This document shows, piece by piece, positions 8,000-18,795 of a stretch of DNA of 64,000 bases. The position numbers and the translations under genes are program-made. Source of the DNA: Wielerella bovis (GTDB lineage Bacteria > Pseudomonadota > Gammaproteobacteria > Burkholderiales > Neisseriaceae); contig NZ_CP092361.1 of assembly GCF_022354465.1 (NCBI RefSeq), positions 930,001-994,000 on the forward strand, written 5' to 3'. The number at the start of each line of letters is the position of its first letter. Positions within the stretch are counted from its first letter, which is position 1. Below the pieces are notes generated by a model. That model was not told where the DNA came from. It made no database searches and was given only the letters and a program-made list of their open reading frames with translations.

Positions 8000-10900
8000 T
8001 TAACCCAATGCCTTACGCGCCCCCGCAAACAAACGATACCACCCACTCAACTCGCTATCGCGCCATTCATCAGGCGACCACGACATTTGCGCTGTGCGGA
8101 ACACGCGCTCTGGATGTGGCATCATGATGGTAACGCGACCGTCTGTGGTGGTAATGCCCGCAATACCATTTGGCGAACCATTTGGATTCAACGGATAAGT
8201 TTGTGTTACTTCGCCTAATCCGTCCACATATTGCAAAGCAATGTTCAGGCTGCCTGAAATTTCGCCACCCAAATGCGCAAAATCCGCACGACCTTCGCCA
8301 TGACTCACCACCACAGGCAACATCGCACCTTGCATTTCACGCAAAATCACAGAAGGCGAATTGGCAACTTTAACCATGCTCAAACGCGCTTCAAATTGCT
8401 CGGATTCATTGCGACGGAATTTCGCCCAACCTTCTGAATTGGGAATGATTTCCGCCAAATTGCTGACCATTTGACAGCCATTGCATACGCCCAAAGTCAG
8501 TGTGTTTGGATTGGCAAAAAACGCGGCAAATTCATCGCGCAATTTCGGGTGGAACAAAATGGATTTCGCCCAACCTTCGCCCGCGCCCAACACGTCGCCA
8601 TAACTGAAACCGCCACACGCTGCCAACATTTGCATGTCTGCCAAATTCACGCGACCTGCCATCAAATCGGACATGTGCACGTCAATCGCATGGAAACCTG
8701 CTCTGTGGAACGCTGCTGCCATTTCCAAATGACCATTTACACCTTGTTCACGCAAAATGGCGATTTTCGGTTTCAGGCTGCCTGAAATGTACGGCGCGGC
8801 AATGTCTTCTTTCACATCAAACGGCAAATCGGCAAACAAACGCGCTTTTTCATCGCCAATCAAGGCAAATTCGCTGTCGGCACACGCAGGGTTGTCGCGC
8901 AATTTTTGGATTTGGTAAGAGGTTTCTTGCCATACTTTTTGCATTTCCACCAAATTGAAACTGTGTGCACCAAATGCCATTTCGCCACTTTCAGGCAGCA
9001 CATTACCCAATTGATACAGGGTTTCGCCAAAATCGTTGTTTTCAAAAAGTGCTTGAATGTATTGCAAATCTTCTTTGCGGATTTGCACCACTGCGCCCAA
9101 TTCTTCATTGAACAAAATGTGCGCGTCAGTCAAATTATTGACCAAGCGTTCCATTGCAAAATCTTCTTCCAAATCAATGGCAAAACCACAACGTCCTGCA
9201 AACGCCATTTCCGCCAAAGTGGCAAACAAACCACCGTCTGAACGGTCGTGGTATGCCAACAATTTGTTTTCGTTGATGAGTTGCTGCATCAAATCGTAGA
9301 ATTTTTTCAGGCTGCCTGAATCAATATCGGGAACTTCGCCACCCAATTCATTGTACACCTGCGCGAATGCCGAACCACCCATACGCGATTTGCCCAAGCC
9401 CAAATCAATCAGCACCAAAACGCTGTTTTCAACTGGTTTCAAATCGGGGGTAACGGTTTTGCGTACATCTTGCACAGGCGCGAATGCAGAAATAATCAGG
9501 CTCAAAGGCGACACAACGGCTTTGTTTTCGTCATTTTCCTGCCACACAGTTTTCATGGACAAACTGTCTTTGCCCACAGGAATGCTCACACCCAGTGCTT
9601 GACACATTTGCGAAACCGACTCAACTGTGCGATACAATTTTTCGTCTTCGCCTTTCACGCCACAAGCAGCCATCCAGTTGGCGGACAGTTTGATGTTGCC
9701 AATGTCGCCAATGTTCACGGCGGCGATGTTGGTAATTGCCTCGCCAATACACATGCGACCCGATGCAGGCGCGTCTGCCAATGCCAAAGCGGGTTTTTCG
9801 CCCATGCTCATCGCCTCGCCTTGATGTGTTTGGAAACCCATCATGGTTACGGCGCAATCGGCAACTGGCACTTGGTAACGCCCCACCATTTGGTCGCGGT
9901 GGGTCATGCCGCCCACGCTGCGGTCGCCGATGGTAATCAGGAAATTTTTGGCGGCAACGGCTGGCAAACGCAACACGCGATACGCACTTTCACGCACATC
10001 GTATTTTTCTGCGTGGAATGCTTTGACAGGCTGGCTGAATGTTTCGTCTGTGCGCGTGGTTTTCGGTGGTTTGCCGAGCAAGACATTCAATGGCAAATCA
10101 ACGGGATTGTTGTTGAACAAATCGTCGCGTACTTGCAAATGACCATCATCGGTTGCCGTACCCACCACAGCAAATGGACAGCGTTCGCGTTCGCAAATTT
10201 GCTTAAACAAATCCAAATTTTCAGGCAGGATGGACAACACATAACGCTCTTGCGATTCATTGCACCAAATTTGCAAAGGATTCAAGCCATGTTCTTCCAA
10301 AGGCACATCGCGCAAAGCAAATTTCGCGCCACGACCTGCGTCATTAACCAATTCAGGGAAAGCATTGGACAAACCACCCGCACCCACATCGTGAATGGAA
10401 ATAATCGGATTTTTGTCCGCACCAAGTTGCCAGCAACGGTCAATTACTTCTTGGGCGCGGCGTTCAATTTCAGGGTTGCCACGCTGTACGGAATTGAAGT
10501 CCAAATCCGCGCTGTTGCTGCCTGTGTCCATAGACGATGCCGCACCACCACCTAAACCAATCAACATGCCCTTGCCGCCCAATTGGATTAACAATGCACC
10601 TTCGGGGATTTGCTGCTTGTGGGTTTGCTCGGCATTGATGTTGCCCAAGCCACCTGCAATCATAATCGGCTTGTGGTAGCCGCGTACGGTATCGCCCTGC
10701 TTTTCTTCAAACGTGCGGAAATAGCCCAACAAATTCGGGCGACCAAATTCGTTGTTGAACGCTGCGCCACCCAAAGGCCCATCAATCATGATGTCCAAAG
10801 GCGAGGCAATGTGTTCGGGTTTGCCGTAAGCCTGTTCCCATGGTTGTTTGAAATCGGGGATATTCAGATTGGAAACCGTGAAGCCCGTCAAACCAGCTTT

Positions 10901-11887
10901 GGGGCGTGAACCGCGACCTGTCGCACCTTCATCGCGGATTTCGCCACCCGCACCCGTTGCCGCACCTGCAAATGGAGCAATGGCTGTGGGGTGGTTGTGG
11001 GTTTCCACTTTCATAATGATGTGTGTATTTTCATCATGGAAATCATAGCTTTGAGATTTATCCGCATCGGGATAGAAACGCGCAATCTTCGCACCTTCAA
11101 TCACGGACGAATTGTCTTTGTATGCCACAACTGTGCCATTGGGCGATTTTTCATGCGTGTCGCGTATCATGCGGAACAGGGATTTGTCTTGTTTTTCGCC
11201 ATTCAAAATGAAATCGGCATTGAAAATTTTGTGGCGACAATGCTCGGAATTGGCTTGCGCAAACATCATCAATTCAACGTCAGACGGATTGCGTTGCAAT
11301 TGTTGATAATTTTCAACAAGGTAATCAATTTCATCGGTCGACAATGCCAAGCCCATGGTTTTATTGGCTTGTTCCAAAGCTGCTTTGCCACCACCCAAAA
11401 TATCAACGGTTTCAAAAGTTTGATTTTCGTGTTCAATGAACAATTTGGCGGCTGCCTGAAAATCGGGCAACACAGATTCGGTCATGCGGTCGTGCAATAA
11501 GCTTGCCCATTGTTGGCGTTGTTCATCATTCAAGCTGCCTGAAAGCGTTACCGCCATGCCGCGTTCAATGCGTTCAACACCCGAAATGCCGCAATTTTGT
11601 GCGATGTCGGTGGCTTTGCTCGCCCATGGGGAAATCGTGCCGATGCGCGGTGTAATCAGGAAAAAATGACCCGATGTTTCAGGTGTTTGGACGTGTTCAG
11701 CTGCCAGCAAAGCCTGCAATTTTTGCACAGTTTCATCGCTCAAAGCGGCTGGTGATGACACAAAATACCAAAATTCACTGGAAAATTGGCTTTCAGGCAG
11801 CCCCAAATTTTGGGCTTTTTGCAACAATTTTTCCACACGGAAAGGCGACAGCGCCGATGCGCCACGCAAAGCAGTAATGACAGACAT
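8000..11887 (-). CDS. purL: Phosphoribosylformylglycinamidine synthase PurL
   Basis: 1295 aa, the length of the large single-chain form. It converts FGAR, glutamine and ATP to FGAM in purine synthesis. The N-terminal PurS-like part is followed by two AIR-synthase-type halves ([19 protein letters not shown] near residue 295; [23 protein letters not shown]). A class I glutamine amidotransferase domain starts near residue 1035 ([13 protein letters not shown]), with nucleophile Cys in LGVCNGCQM and the His/Glu pair in MMPHPERVF. Several DUS are embedded in frame, often read as SGSL or SLPE. Monocistronic. No clear ribosome-binding site was found at the ATG, but the N-terminus aligns with the family. 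Confidence 0.97.
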   Translation of the reverse strand: MSVITALRGASALSPFRVEKLLQKAQNLGLPESQFSSEFWYFVSSPAALSDETVQKLQALLAAEHVQTPETSGHFFLITPRIGTISPWASKATDIAQNCGISGVERIERGMAVTLSGSLNDEQRQQWASLLHDRMTESVLPDFQAAAKLFIEHENQTFETVDILGGGKAALEQANKTMGLALSTDEIDYLVENYQQLQRNPSDVELMMFAQANSEHCRHKIFNADFILNGEKQDKSLFRMIRDTHEKSPNGTVVAYKDNSSVIEGAKIARFYPDADKSQSYDFHDENTHIIMKVETHNHPTAIAPFAGAATGAGGEIRDEGATGRGSRPKAGLTGFTVSNLNIPDFKQPWEQAYGKPEHIASPLDIMIDGPLGGAAFNNEFGRPNLLGYFRTFEEKQGDTVRGYHKPIMIAGGLGNINAEQTHKQQIPEGALLIQLGGKGMLIGLGGGAASSMDTGSNSADLDFNSVQRGNPEIERRAQEVIDRCWQLGADKNPIISIHDVGAGGLSNAFPELVNDAGRGAKFALRDVPLEEHGLNPLQIWCNESQERYVLSILPENLDLFKQICERERCPFAVVGTATDDGHLQVRDDLFNNNPVDLPLNVLLGKPPKTTRTDETFSQPVKAFHAEKYDVRESAYRVLRLPAVAAKNFLITIGDRSVGGMTHRDQMVGRYQVPVADCAVTMMGFQTHQGEAMSMGEKPALALADAPASGRMCIGEAITNIAAVNIGDIGNIKLSANWMAACGVKGEDEKLYRTVESVSQMCQALGVSIPVGKDSLSMKTVWQENDENKAVVSPLSLIISAFAPVQDVRKTVTPDLKPVENSVLVLIDLGLGKSRMGGSAFAQVYNELGGEVPDIDSGSLKKFYDLMQQLINENKLLAYHDRSDGGLFATLAEMAFAGRCGFAIDLEEDFAMERLVNNLTDAHILFNEELGAVVQIRKEDLQYIQALFENNDFGETLYQLGNVLPESGEMAFGAHSFNLVEMQKVWQETSYQIQKLRDNPACADSEFALIGDEKARLFADLPFDVKEDIAAPYISGSLKPKIAILREQGVNGHLEMAAAFHRAGFHAIDVHMSDLMAGRVNLADMQMLAACGGFSYGDVLGAGEGWAKSILFHPKLRDEFAAFFANPNTLTLGVCNGCQMVSNLAEIIPNSEGWAKFRRNESEQFEARLSMVKVANSPSVILREMQGAMLPVVVSHGEGRADFAHLGGEISGSLNIALQYVDGLGEVTQTYPLNPNGSPNGIAGITTTDGRVTIMMPHPERVFRTAQMSWSPDEWRDSELSGWYRLFAGARKALG

Positions 11888-12120
11888 GGTAGATATGACT
11901 CGTTAATGTATGAGGGTTAAAAAACGAAAATTTTAAGGTGGGAATTATACGCGAAATTTGTGTTTTTTTAATATGAATAAATATTTAAGGCAGCCTGAAA
12001 ATAGGAAATAGGAGAAATATTCTTTACCATTTCCACATCATGTTCATGGTTTTTTTCTCCATTCAGGCTGCCTAGGCTTGTTATAATTTAATATTCATCA
12101 TTATGCAGCCTGAAAAAAAT

Positions 12121-12891
12121 ATGATAAACGAACAAAAATTTACCGAAGAAAAAATTGTATGGGTCAAACAACATAGTCCGAAACATCTAACTTTTGCCAT
12201 CACACGCCCCGAGAATTATCGTTTTGCTGCGGGGCAATTTTCGCGTTTAGGTTTTCGTGAAGGCGAGGGCTATATTTGGCGCGCGTATTCGATTACTTCT
12301 GCGGAATACGCGGAGGAGTTAGAATTTTTTGTGATTTTGATTGAAGATGGGGCAATGTCGCGTTATTTTGCACAGATTCAAGCGGGTAGTACGGTATTGT
12401 TGGATAAAACTGCGCAAGGTTTTTTCATGCCACAACGTTTTCCCGATGGACGCGATTTGATTATGTTGTCCACAGGTTCAGGGATTGCACCATTTTTGTC
12501 TATGTTACAGCAGCCTGAAATTTGGCAACGTTTTGATACTTTGGCATTAGTGCATAGTGTTTCTTATCGGAGTGATTTGATTTTTAATGATTTTATTGCA
12601 AAATTATCTGAACATCCTTTGGTGGGCGAATACATTGAAAAATTGCGTTTTGTACCGATTACTACGCGCGAAAATGATGCCGAAACTTTGCATTTCAGGC
12701 TGCCTGAAAGTTTGAAAAATGGTAGTTTGGCACAAGCATTGGGTTTGGAGTTTAGTCGTGAACACAGTCGTTTTATGATTTGTGGCAATCCAGAAATGGT
12801 GCAAGATACTTTTAAAACATTGTTGGAACAAGGGTTTGCCATGCACAGGAATAAATTAGCAGGGCAGATTATTTTGGAAAATGGGTTTTAG
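12121..12891 (+). CDS. Ferredoxin--NADP reductase family protein (paralogue 1)
   Basis: 256 aa from the ATG at 12121. A frame-extending ATG at 12103 lies inside a DUS and is less likely. It has an FAD-binding domain (RFAAGQFSRLGF, WRAYSITSAEY near residues 55-65) and an NAD(P)-binding domain (LIMLSTGSGIAPFLSML, near 115-131), ending in a FICGNPEMV-like strand and an aromatic C-terminal F. It moves electrons between NADPH and ferredoxin or flavodoxin in the cytoplasm. A second family member is at 36670-37449. The two share the fold but differ clearly, so they probably have different partners. Two in-frame DUS are present. Confidence 0.85.
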   Translation: MINEQKFTEEKIVWVKQHSPKHLTFAITRPENYRFAAGQFSRLGFREGEGYIWRAYSITSAEYAEELEFFVILIEDGAMSRYFAQIQAGSTVLLDKTAQGFFMPQRFPDGRDLIMLSTGSGIAPFLSMLQQPEIWQRFDTLALVHSVSYRSDLIFNDFIAKLSEHPLVGEYIEKLRFVPITTRENDAETLHFRLPESLKNGSLAQALGLEFSREHSRFMICGNPEMVQDTFKTLLEQGFAMHRNKLAGQIILENGF

Positions 12892-12902
12892 ATAATGAAT
12901 TG

Positions 12903-12941
12903 AAAGGCAGCCTGAAAAACATTTTTCAGGCTGCCTTTATT
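12903..12941. terminator. DUS-pair terminator
   Basis: Inverted DUS pair between the convergent reductase (+) and MscS-like (-) genes. Confidence 0.75.
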
Positions 12942-13794
12942 ATTTATTAAGTAACTGATATTGCACACGAATAAATTCATCTAATACTGCTTGCTGAATA
13001 TCCAATCGCTGACTGATGGGCGAAGCAAATCGCACTACCAAACAGTACACTTTATCATCATGTGGCACGCGGCTAATGCGTGTTCGGGCGGCAGGTGTAA
13101 TGAAAAATTGTTGCACTTTCACGGCTTCAAAATAAGCGGCGATTTCTTGCGTATAGGGCGAGCAATGTTTATCTAATACGGTTTGCAAGCGTGGAATAAT
13201 CGCGTCTGAATCCAAATGAATTGGCACAGGAATATCAAACGTATGCACCACATAATCGCCCAAAATATTGTCGCGCTGAACGGCAAGGCTCAATAGTAAG
13301 CTGTTGGGAAATGATACGGAGCGTCCCGATAAATGTCCCACATGGGCGTTGGGTCCAATTTGCATCATCAGCGTGTTAAACAAATTGATGTCCACCACGC
13401 GTCCGCGAATTTGTCCAATTTCAATGTAATCACCAACCGAATATTGGCGTGTAACAAAACGCAATAGGCTGCCTGAAAGACACATAATCAATTCTTTGGT
13501 TGCAATAACGGTTGCCGCTGCCAATGCCACCATAGACAAAGCAAAGGTTTGGATTTGTGTCGCCCAAACCATAAACAGCCCAAGTAAGCCGATAATCAAT
13601 GCAACATTGCGACTCATGACTAAGGCGCGGCGTTTGCGTTCCACTTCCCAAGTTGGATGACTTTGGAAATAGAGTCGCAACCACATATGTCGTGCAGCCC
13701 ATACCAAAGGAATCCATATCAAAGAATAAATCCATTCATTTGAAAGTGGAATTTTAGAAAGCAGGGTGTGTAGAGATTTGATGAAAGCATCCAT
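12940..13794 (-). CDS. MscS-family mechanosensitive ion channel
   Basis: 284 aa. Two or three N-terminal membrane segments (WIYSLIWIPLVWAARHMWL; VALIIGLLGLFMVWATQI; LSMVALAAATVIATKELIMCL) lead into the pore-helix-like stretch SGSLLRFVTRQYSVGDYIEIGQIRGRVVDINLFNTLM, the conserved MscS beta-domain entry. A cytoplasmic mixed domain follows. The channel should sit in the inner membrane and open under hypo-osmotic stress. It is close to MscS (286 aa in E. coli) in length, but the membrane part is not closely alike, so it is better called family member than MscS itself. Confidence 0.8.
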   Translation of the reverse strand: MDAFIKSLHTLLSKIPLSNEWIYSLIWIPLVWAARHMWLRLYFQSHPTWEVERKRRALVMSRNVALIIGLLGLFMVWATQIQTFALSMVALAAATVIATKELIMCLSGSLLRFVTRQYSVGDYIEIGQIRGRVVDINLFNTLMMQIGPNAHVGHLSGRSVSFPNSLLLSLAVQRDNILGDYVVHTFDIPVPIHLDSDAIIPRLQTVLDKHCSPYTQEIAAYFEAVKVQQFFITPAARTRISRVPHDDKVYCLVVRFASPISQRLDIQQAVLDEFIRVQYQLLNK

Positions 13795-13882
13795 TTTTCA
13801 TTTAACTTTTTGATTTTTTGTTTAAAAGTAGTATAAATATTTGAATTTATTCTATGTTTGTTGGTTTCAGGCAGCCTGAAAA

Positions 13883-15883
13883 TTATTGCCCTGATTTGCC
13901 TTTCAACATATCCAACATATTACCCAATCGTTCCCGTCCTTCCGCTTTGGACACAATCGGCGCACCGCCTTTGCGCCCCAAAATTTCCACATCATTGCCT
14001 GCCATTTCATCAAAAAAACGACTTGGTTCGGGAAATTGCCACACACCTTGACGTTTGCGTTTGATGCAATGCGTCATGGTTAATTGCTGTTTGGCGCGGG
14101 TAATGCCGACATACATCAAGCGGCGTTCTTCTTCCAAAGCTTCATTTTCCAAACTATCAGCGTGTGGAAACAAGCCTTCTTCGCAGCCAACCAAATACAC
14201 AAATGGATATTCCAAGCCTTTGGATGCGTGTAAAGTGGATAATTTGACCGCATCTATTTCTTCGCCATCTTTGCCTTCCAACAAGGTCATCAGCGCGATG
14301 GTTTGGCTCAATTCCACCAAATTTTTTTCGCCATCTTCGCCTTTGCGTGCCAACCATGCACATAAATCTTGCACATTGCGCCAACGTGCTTCTGCCATTT
14401 TGCTGTTTTCATCAAGGCTGCCTGAAAGATGCGCTTCGTATTGGATATCTTGCAATAAATCTTGAATGACCGTGCCTGCATCATCGCTTTGCGCACGCGT
14501 TTGATAATCGCCCAATAATGCCATAAATTGCTGCACACTTTCGCGACTTTTGGTCGGCAATTCCGCCAAAGCTTTCAGGCTGCCTGCGGCTTGGTACAAA
14601 CTGCATTCGTGTAATTTGGCATAATCGTTCAATTTGCCCAAAGTGGTGTCGCCGATACCGCGTTTGGGCGTGGTGGCGGCGCGTAAAAACGCGGGGTCAT
14701 CGTTGGGATTTGCCAGCAAACGCATATACGCCAATACGTCTTTGATTTCGGCTTTGTCGTAAAAACTTTGTCCGCCTGAAATTTGATACGGAATCCGTGC
14801 CGAGCGCAAGGCATCTTCAAATAATTTGGCTTGATGATTGCCGCGATACAAAATGGCAAAATCGGCGTAATTTGCGCCATAAATCATTTTATTTCGCGCG
14901 ATTTGTCCGACCACATATTCGGCTTCGTGTGTTTCGTTTTTACACGCCACCACGCGCACCATCTCGCCTTCACCCAGTTGCGACCATAAGGTTTTGGGAA
15001 ACAATTTGGGATTGTTGGCAATCACTTGGTTTGCCACGCGCAAAATGCGTGCGGTAGAACGATAATTTTGTTCCAATTTGATGATTTTCAGTTGCGGATA
15101 ATCGTCTTGCAAACGGCGTAAATTTTCCATATTTGCGCCGCGCCATGCGTAAATGGATTGGTCATCATCGCCGACTGCGGTAAACATGCCTTCCAAACCT
15201 GTGAGTAAGCGCATCAAGGCGTATTGACAGGCGTTGGTGTCTTGGCATTCGTCCACCAGCAAATAACGCAGCCGCTTTTGCCATTTTAGGCGTACTTCGG
15301 TATTTTGTTGCAATAATAGCGTAGGCAAACGGATTAAATCATCAAAATCAACGGCTTGATAATGTTCCAAAGTGGCTTGATACGATGCGTAAATTTGTGC
15401 GATTTGTGTTTCCCAGTCATCGGAGGCAGCCTGAAAAACTGCTTCGGGTGTTTTTAAATCGTTTTTCCACAGAGAAATTTGGTGTTGGGCTTTGAAGACG
15501 GGTTCGCGTCCAGAACTGCCGAGTAATTCGCTGATGATTTTGCCGCTGTCGGAGCTGTCTAAAATGGAGAAATTGCGTTTGTAACCGATATGGGGGGCTT
15601 CTTCGCGCAAAATACGCATGCCTAATGAGTGAAACGTGGAAACGGTTAAGCCGCGCGTTTGTTCTTTGCCTAAACGATGGGCGATGCGTTCTTGCATTTC
15701 TTTGGCGGCTTTGTTGGTAAACGTGATGGCGGCGATGTGATGGGCTTTGTAGTTGGCTTGGGTAATCATGTAGGCGATTTTTTCGGTAATGACGCGTGTT
15801 TTGCCGCTGCCTGCGCCTGCAAGTACAAATAGTGCGCCGCCGAGATATTCTACAGCTTCTTGTTGTTGGGGATTGAGTTTCAT
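13883..15883 (-). CDS. rep: ATP-dependent DNA helicase Rep
   Basis: 666 aa when started at MKLNPQQQEAVEYL (ATG 15881-15883); E. coli Rep has 673. An upstream in-frame ATG at 15991 would add 36 residues that do not look like the family. SF1 helicase motifs: Walker A AGAGSGKTRVITEKI (about 22-30), ITFTNKAAKEM (Ia), LLVDECQDTN (II), VGDDDQSIYAWRGA (III), LEQNYRSTARIL (IV), STLHASKGLEYPFVYLVGCEEGLFP (V) and RRLMYVGITRAK (VI). A 3'-5' translocase that clears proteins ahead of replication forks. Monocistronic, with in-frame DUS. Confidence 0.93.
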   Translation of the reverse strand: MKLNPQQQEAVEYLGGALFVLAGAGSGKTRVITEKIAYMITQANYKAHHIAAITFTNKAAKEMQERIAHRLGKEQTRGLTVSTFHSLGMRILREEAPHIGYKRNFSILDSSDSGKIISELLGSSGREPVFKAQHQISLWKNDLKTPEAVFQAASDDWETQIAQIYASYQATLEHYQAVDFDDLIRLPTLLLQQNTEVRLKWQKRLRYLLVDECQDTNACQYALMRLLTGLEGMFTAVGDDDQSIYAWRGANMENLRRLQDDYPQLKIIKLEQNYRSTARILRVANQVIANNPKLFPKTLWSQLGEGEMVRVVACKNETHEAEYVVGQIARNKMIYGANYADFAILYRGNHQAKLFEDALRSARIPYQISGGQSFYDKAEIKDVLAYMRLLANPNDDPAFLRAATTPKRGIGDTTLGKLNDYAKLHECSLYQAAGSLKALAELPTKSRESVQQFMALLGDYQTRAQSDDAGTVIQDLLQDIQYEAHLSGSLDENSKMAEARWRNVQDLCAWLARKGEDGEKNLVELSQTIALMTLLEGKDGEEIDAVKLSTLHASKGLEYPFVYLVGCEEGLFPHADSLENEALEEERRLMYVGITRAKQQLTMTHCIKRKRQGVWQFPEPSRFFDEMAGNDVEILGRKGGAPIVSKAEGRERLGNMLDMLKGKSGQ

Positions 15884-15977
15884 ATTGGATTGTTTGCTTA
15901 AAATGGTTTTCAGGCTGCCTTTTGTGGTTGATGTAAGATTATAGCAACAATTATTAGATGAAAGGCAGCCTGAAAAA

Positions 15978-16192
15978 TATAGTAAATTCAATTTGAACCA
16001 GTACAGCGTTGCTAGCTTCCTTATGTATAGTAAATTAAAATAAGAAATCTGCTTCGTTGCCCACGCCCTTATGTACTAGATGTACACGGCGAGCGTGGTC
16101 GCCTTGCATCTTTTTTATTTTACTTCACTATATTACTCGTACACGATTACTCGTATGCGGCGGTCTCTGTCGCCTTGTCCTCTACGACTATA
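15978..16192. repeat. Correia-like element interrupted by another (outer copy)
   Basis: Left end TATAGTAAATTCAATTTGAACC and right end ..CGCCTTGTCCTCTACGACTATA. The element is split at 16025/16133 by the unit at 16026-16132. The right remnant has a short partial duplication (TTACTCGTA twice). Confidence 0.7.
16026..16132. repeat. Correia-like element (107 bp) inserted in another Correia-like element
   Basis: TATAGTAAATTAAAATAAG..ATTTTACTTCACTATA, inserted at a TA of the outer element, consistent with the TA duplication known for Correia elements. The core GTACACGGCG..CGCCTTG is conserved. Confidence 0.7.
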
Positions 16193-16208
16193 CAAGTTAA
16201 GCGTGATG

Positions 16209-16248
16209 AAAATCCCCTTTGATTGCAATACTTCAATCAAAGGGGATT
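16209..16248. terminator. Strong hairpin terminator of ponA
   Basis: AATCCCCTTTGATTG and its complement form a perfect 15-bp stem with an 8-base loop. Read on the minus strand it is followed by TTTTC, downstream of ponA. A DUS lies between it and the gene. Confidence 0.65.
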
Positions 16249-16263
16249 GGTTTTCAGGCTGCC

Positions 16264-18651
16264 TTAAAATAATTCATTTGTGGCATCTGTATTAGTATCA
16301 CGCACTGCGGGACGTTGTGGTTGTGGTGTAGGTTGTGAGTTGATGGGCTTTAATGGAATTTCTTCTGCTTCCATCGGGTCAACCTCTTCTTTTTTAACAG
16401 GTGTTTTACGAACGGCTTCTGGTTTATCGGTCGCATTATTGATAGGAATGTTATCGCCCGTATATTGCTGACCTTTGATATAAACCTCACCATTGTCTCG
16501 TTTAACAACATCTCGTGGGGTTGCGAAACCTTTAACGGGCGTACCTTTAAGTGCGTGTCGCATATATTCCACCCAAATTGGTAAAGCCAGCGTACCACCA
16601 AATGCACGGTCGCCAATTTTGCGTGGTGTATCGTAACCGACATAAACTGCGGTAACAATTTGAGGGTTGTAACCCACAAACCATGCGTCTTTGAAATCGT
16701 TAGTTGTACCTGTTTTACCTGCCAAATCGTTACGCCCCAAAGCAGTTGCGGCAGTTGCGGTACCTCGTTGTACCACGTCACGCAACATTGATGTCATGAC
16801 ATATGCATTACCAGAATCAATAATTCTTGGTGCATTTTTACCTGCAACTAATGGCTGCATTTCAGCACGCAGATTACCTTTGGTATCGTAAATTTTGTCA
16901 ATCACATAAGCTGATACCTTGTAACCACCATTAGCAAAGGCTGCGTAACCTTCTGCCATTTGCAAAGGTGTGGCTGAACCTGCGCCTAACGACAAAGCAT
17001 AAGATTCAGGGATTTGTTCAGAACGGAAACCAAATTTTTTAATGTAATCACGTGTATAGTTTAATCCCATGGCTTGTGTAATCCGAACCGAAACGGTATT
17101 TTTAGAATACGTTAATGCTTGACGTAAAGTAATCATACCTGAATAACTACCGCCAGCATTTTGTGGTGACCAATTCCCAATGGTGATAGGGGCGTCATTA
17201 ACCATAGTGGAAGCAGTCATGCCTTTGGATAAGGCTGCTGAATACACAAAGGGTTTAAAAGTGGAACCTGGTTGGCGAATACTTTGCGTAGCACGGTTAA
17301 ATGCTTTTGCATGAAAGTCATAACCCCCTACCATTGCTCGTACTGCACCTGTATTAACATCTAGTGAAACCAATGCACCTTGTAATGCAGGTTGTTGCGT
17401 TACTGTCCAGCGACCATTTTGAACTTTTCGTACTCGAATAACAGAGCCTACTTGAATGGCTTTATCACCCAGTCGTTTATTGCCAATCGCATTTTTTGCA
17501 ACACCCATATCATTTATGCCTAAGACAGCTTTTGTACCACCTTGCATGGCTACAGTAATACCTTTTTTGTTGTTAGCTTCTAATACAACAGCTGGTACCA
17601 TGCCATCTACGGTATAGGTATTTGCTAGAAATTGTTCAGCGGCATCTTCTCGTTCTTCCATAGCTAGTTCTGCTAAATCTAATTGTTGCTCAACACCATG
17701 ATAAACGTTACTTCTATCATTGCGTAATAAGGCTTTGCGCAAAGCAAGAGTTGCCGCTCTCTGGTCTGCAATCTTAACCGTTGTATAAACGTTAAAACCA
17801 CGGGTATAAGCTTCTTCACCATAACGCTCAAATAATTCTTGGCGTGCCATTTCTGCAACATATAGAGAATTTTGGTCAATGGCTAAACGATAACGTTCAT
17901 AGATTAATTCTTCATTTAAGGCTTCCTGACGTTGAACGGCTGTAATCATACCCAATTCAACCATATTATTAAGAATATATTCTTGGCGTAAGCGTGCTCG
18001 GCTTGGATTTACAATTGGATTGTAAGCAGAAGGTGCTTTGGGTAAACCTGCCAAAATCGTAGCTTCTGCCAAAGTTAAATCTTGTACAGGCTTATTAAAG
18101 TAAATTCTTGCAGCAGCGGCAAAACCATAAGCACGTTGACCAAGATAAATTTGGTTAAAATACAATTCCAAAATTTGATTTTTGGTTAACGTTTTTTCAA
18201 TTTTATAAGCCAATAAAGCCTCGTTAAATTTACGAGTTAAAGTACGTTCATTGGTTAAATAAAAATTGCGCGCAACTTGTTGTGTAATGGTACTGGCGCC
18301 TTGTTGATGACCTCCTTTAGCGTTACTGATAATGGCACGACCTACACCAATTACATCAACTCCCCAATGCTCATGGAAACGTTTGTCTTCAGCAGCGATG
18401 ACTGCATTTTTCAGAATGTCAGGAAATTGATCAATAGGAGTAAAAGCGCGTTTTTCATCGCCATATGTACCAATAATGACACCATCTGCCGAATAAATTG
18501 TCAGCGGTTCGCGTGGTTGATAATTTTGGACTTCAATCAAATCAGGTAATTTGGGATAAGTTACTAAAATAGCAACTGCAACCAAACCAACTGCAAATAA
18601 AAATAAACCTAAAAGCAGTCCCAATATAGTGGCAATAAAATTCTTAATCAT
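16264..18651 (-). CDS. ponA: Penicillin-binding protein 1A, bifunctional transglycosylase/transpeptidase
   Basis: 795 aa, class A PBP. One N-terminal membrane anchor (IATILGLLLGLFLFAVGLVAVAI) is followed by the GT51 glycosyltransferase domain with catalytic Glu in AAEDKRFHEHWGVD (near residue 90) and QQGASTITQQVARN. An OB-like insert comes next, then the transpeptidase domain with SxxK in GSTFKPFVY, SxN in YSKNTVSV and KTG in LAGKTGTTND. A Pro/Asn-rich tail ends the protein. It polymerises and cross-links peptidoglycan in the periplasm. It is divergent from pilM, the order usual in Proteobacteria. No DUS occurs inside the gene. Confidence 0.95.
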   Translation of the reverse strand: MIKNFIATILGLLLGLFLFAVGLVAVAILVTYPKLPDLIEVQNYQPREPLTIYSADGVIIGTYGDEKRAFTPIDQFPDILKNAVIAAEDKRFHEHWGVDVIGVGRAIISNAKGGHQQGASTITQQVARNFYLTNERTLTRKFNEALLAYKIEKTLTKNQILELYFNQIYLGQRAYGFAAAARIYFNKPVQDLTLAEATILAGLPKAPSAYNPIVNPSRARLRQEYILNNMVELGMITAVQRQEALNEELIYERYRLAIDQNSLYVAEMARQELFERYGEEAYTRGFNVYTTVKIADQRAATLALRKALLRNDRSNVYHGVEQQLDLAELAMEEREDAAEQFLANTYTVDGMVPAVVLEANNKKGITVAMQGGTKAVLGINDMGVAKNAIGNKRLGDKAIQVGSVIRVRKVQNGRWTVTQQPALQGALVSLDVNTGAVRAMVGGYDFHAKAFNRATQSIRQPGSTFKPFVYSAALSKGMTASTMVNDAPITIGNWSPQNAGGSYSGMITLRQALTYSKNTVSVRITQAMGLNYTRDYIKKFGFRSEQIPESYALSLGAGSATPLQMAEGYAAFANGGYKVSAYVIDKIYDTKGNLRAEMQPLVAGKNAPRIIDSGNAYVMTSMLRDVVQRGTATAATALGRNDLAGKTGTTNDFKDAWFVGYNPQIVTAVYVGYDTPRKIGDRAFGGTLALPIWVEYMRHALKGTPVKGFATPRDVVKRDNGEVYIKGQQYTGDNIPINNATDKPEAVRKTPVKKEEVDPMEAEEIPLKPINSQPTPQPQRPAVRDTNTDATNELF

Positions 18652-18795
18652 AATCTTCCAATATTATTTTTGTAACAAAGTTTACCCTTGTATTTTAAAA
18701 TCAAGTAAAATGTCGCAAAAGTTTTGTTGTTTAACTAATTTCGTGCAGTAGCTGCCATTATAAATGTTTTATGCGTCAGGTAAGGATTTAAAATT

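Noticed and set aside
9470-10555. Long open frame (361 codons) on the plus strand inside purL
   Set aside because: purL on the other strand is full length and unmistakable; the antisense frame has no ribosome-binding site and an amino-acid make-up (rich in His, Cys, Gln) typical of a shadow.
12103-12120. ATG at 12103 as start of the reductase gene
   Set aside because: It lies inside an uptake-sequence-like ATGCAGCCTGAA; the second ATG at 12121 gives an N-terminus that fits the family better.
15593-15598. G6 run in rep as a second phase-variation tract
   Set aside because: Too short for frequent slippage, and the frame is intact.
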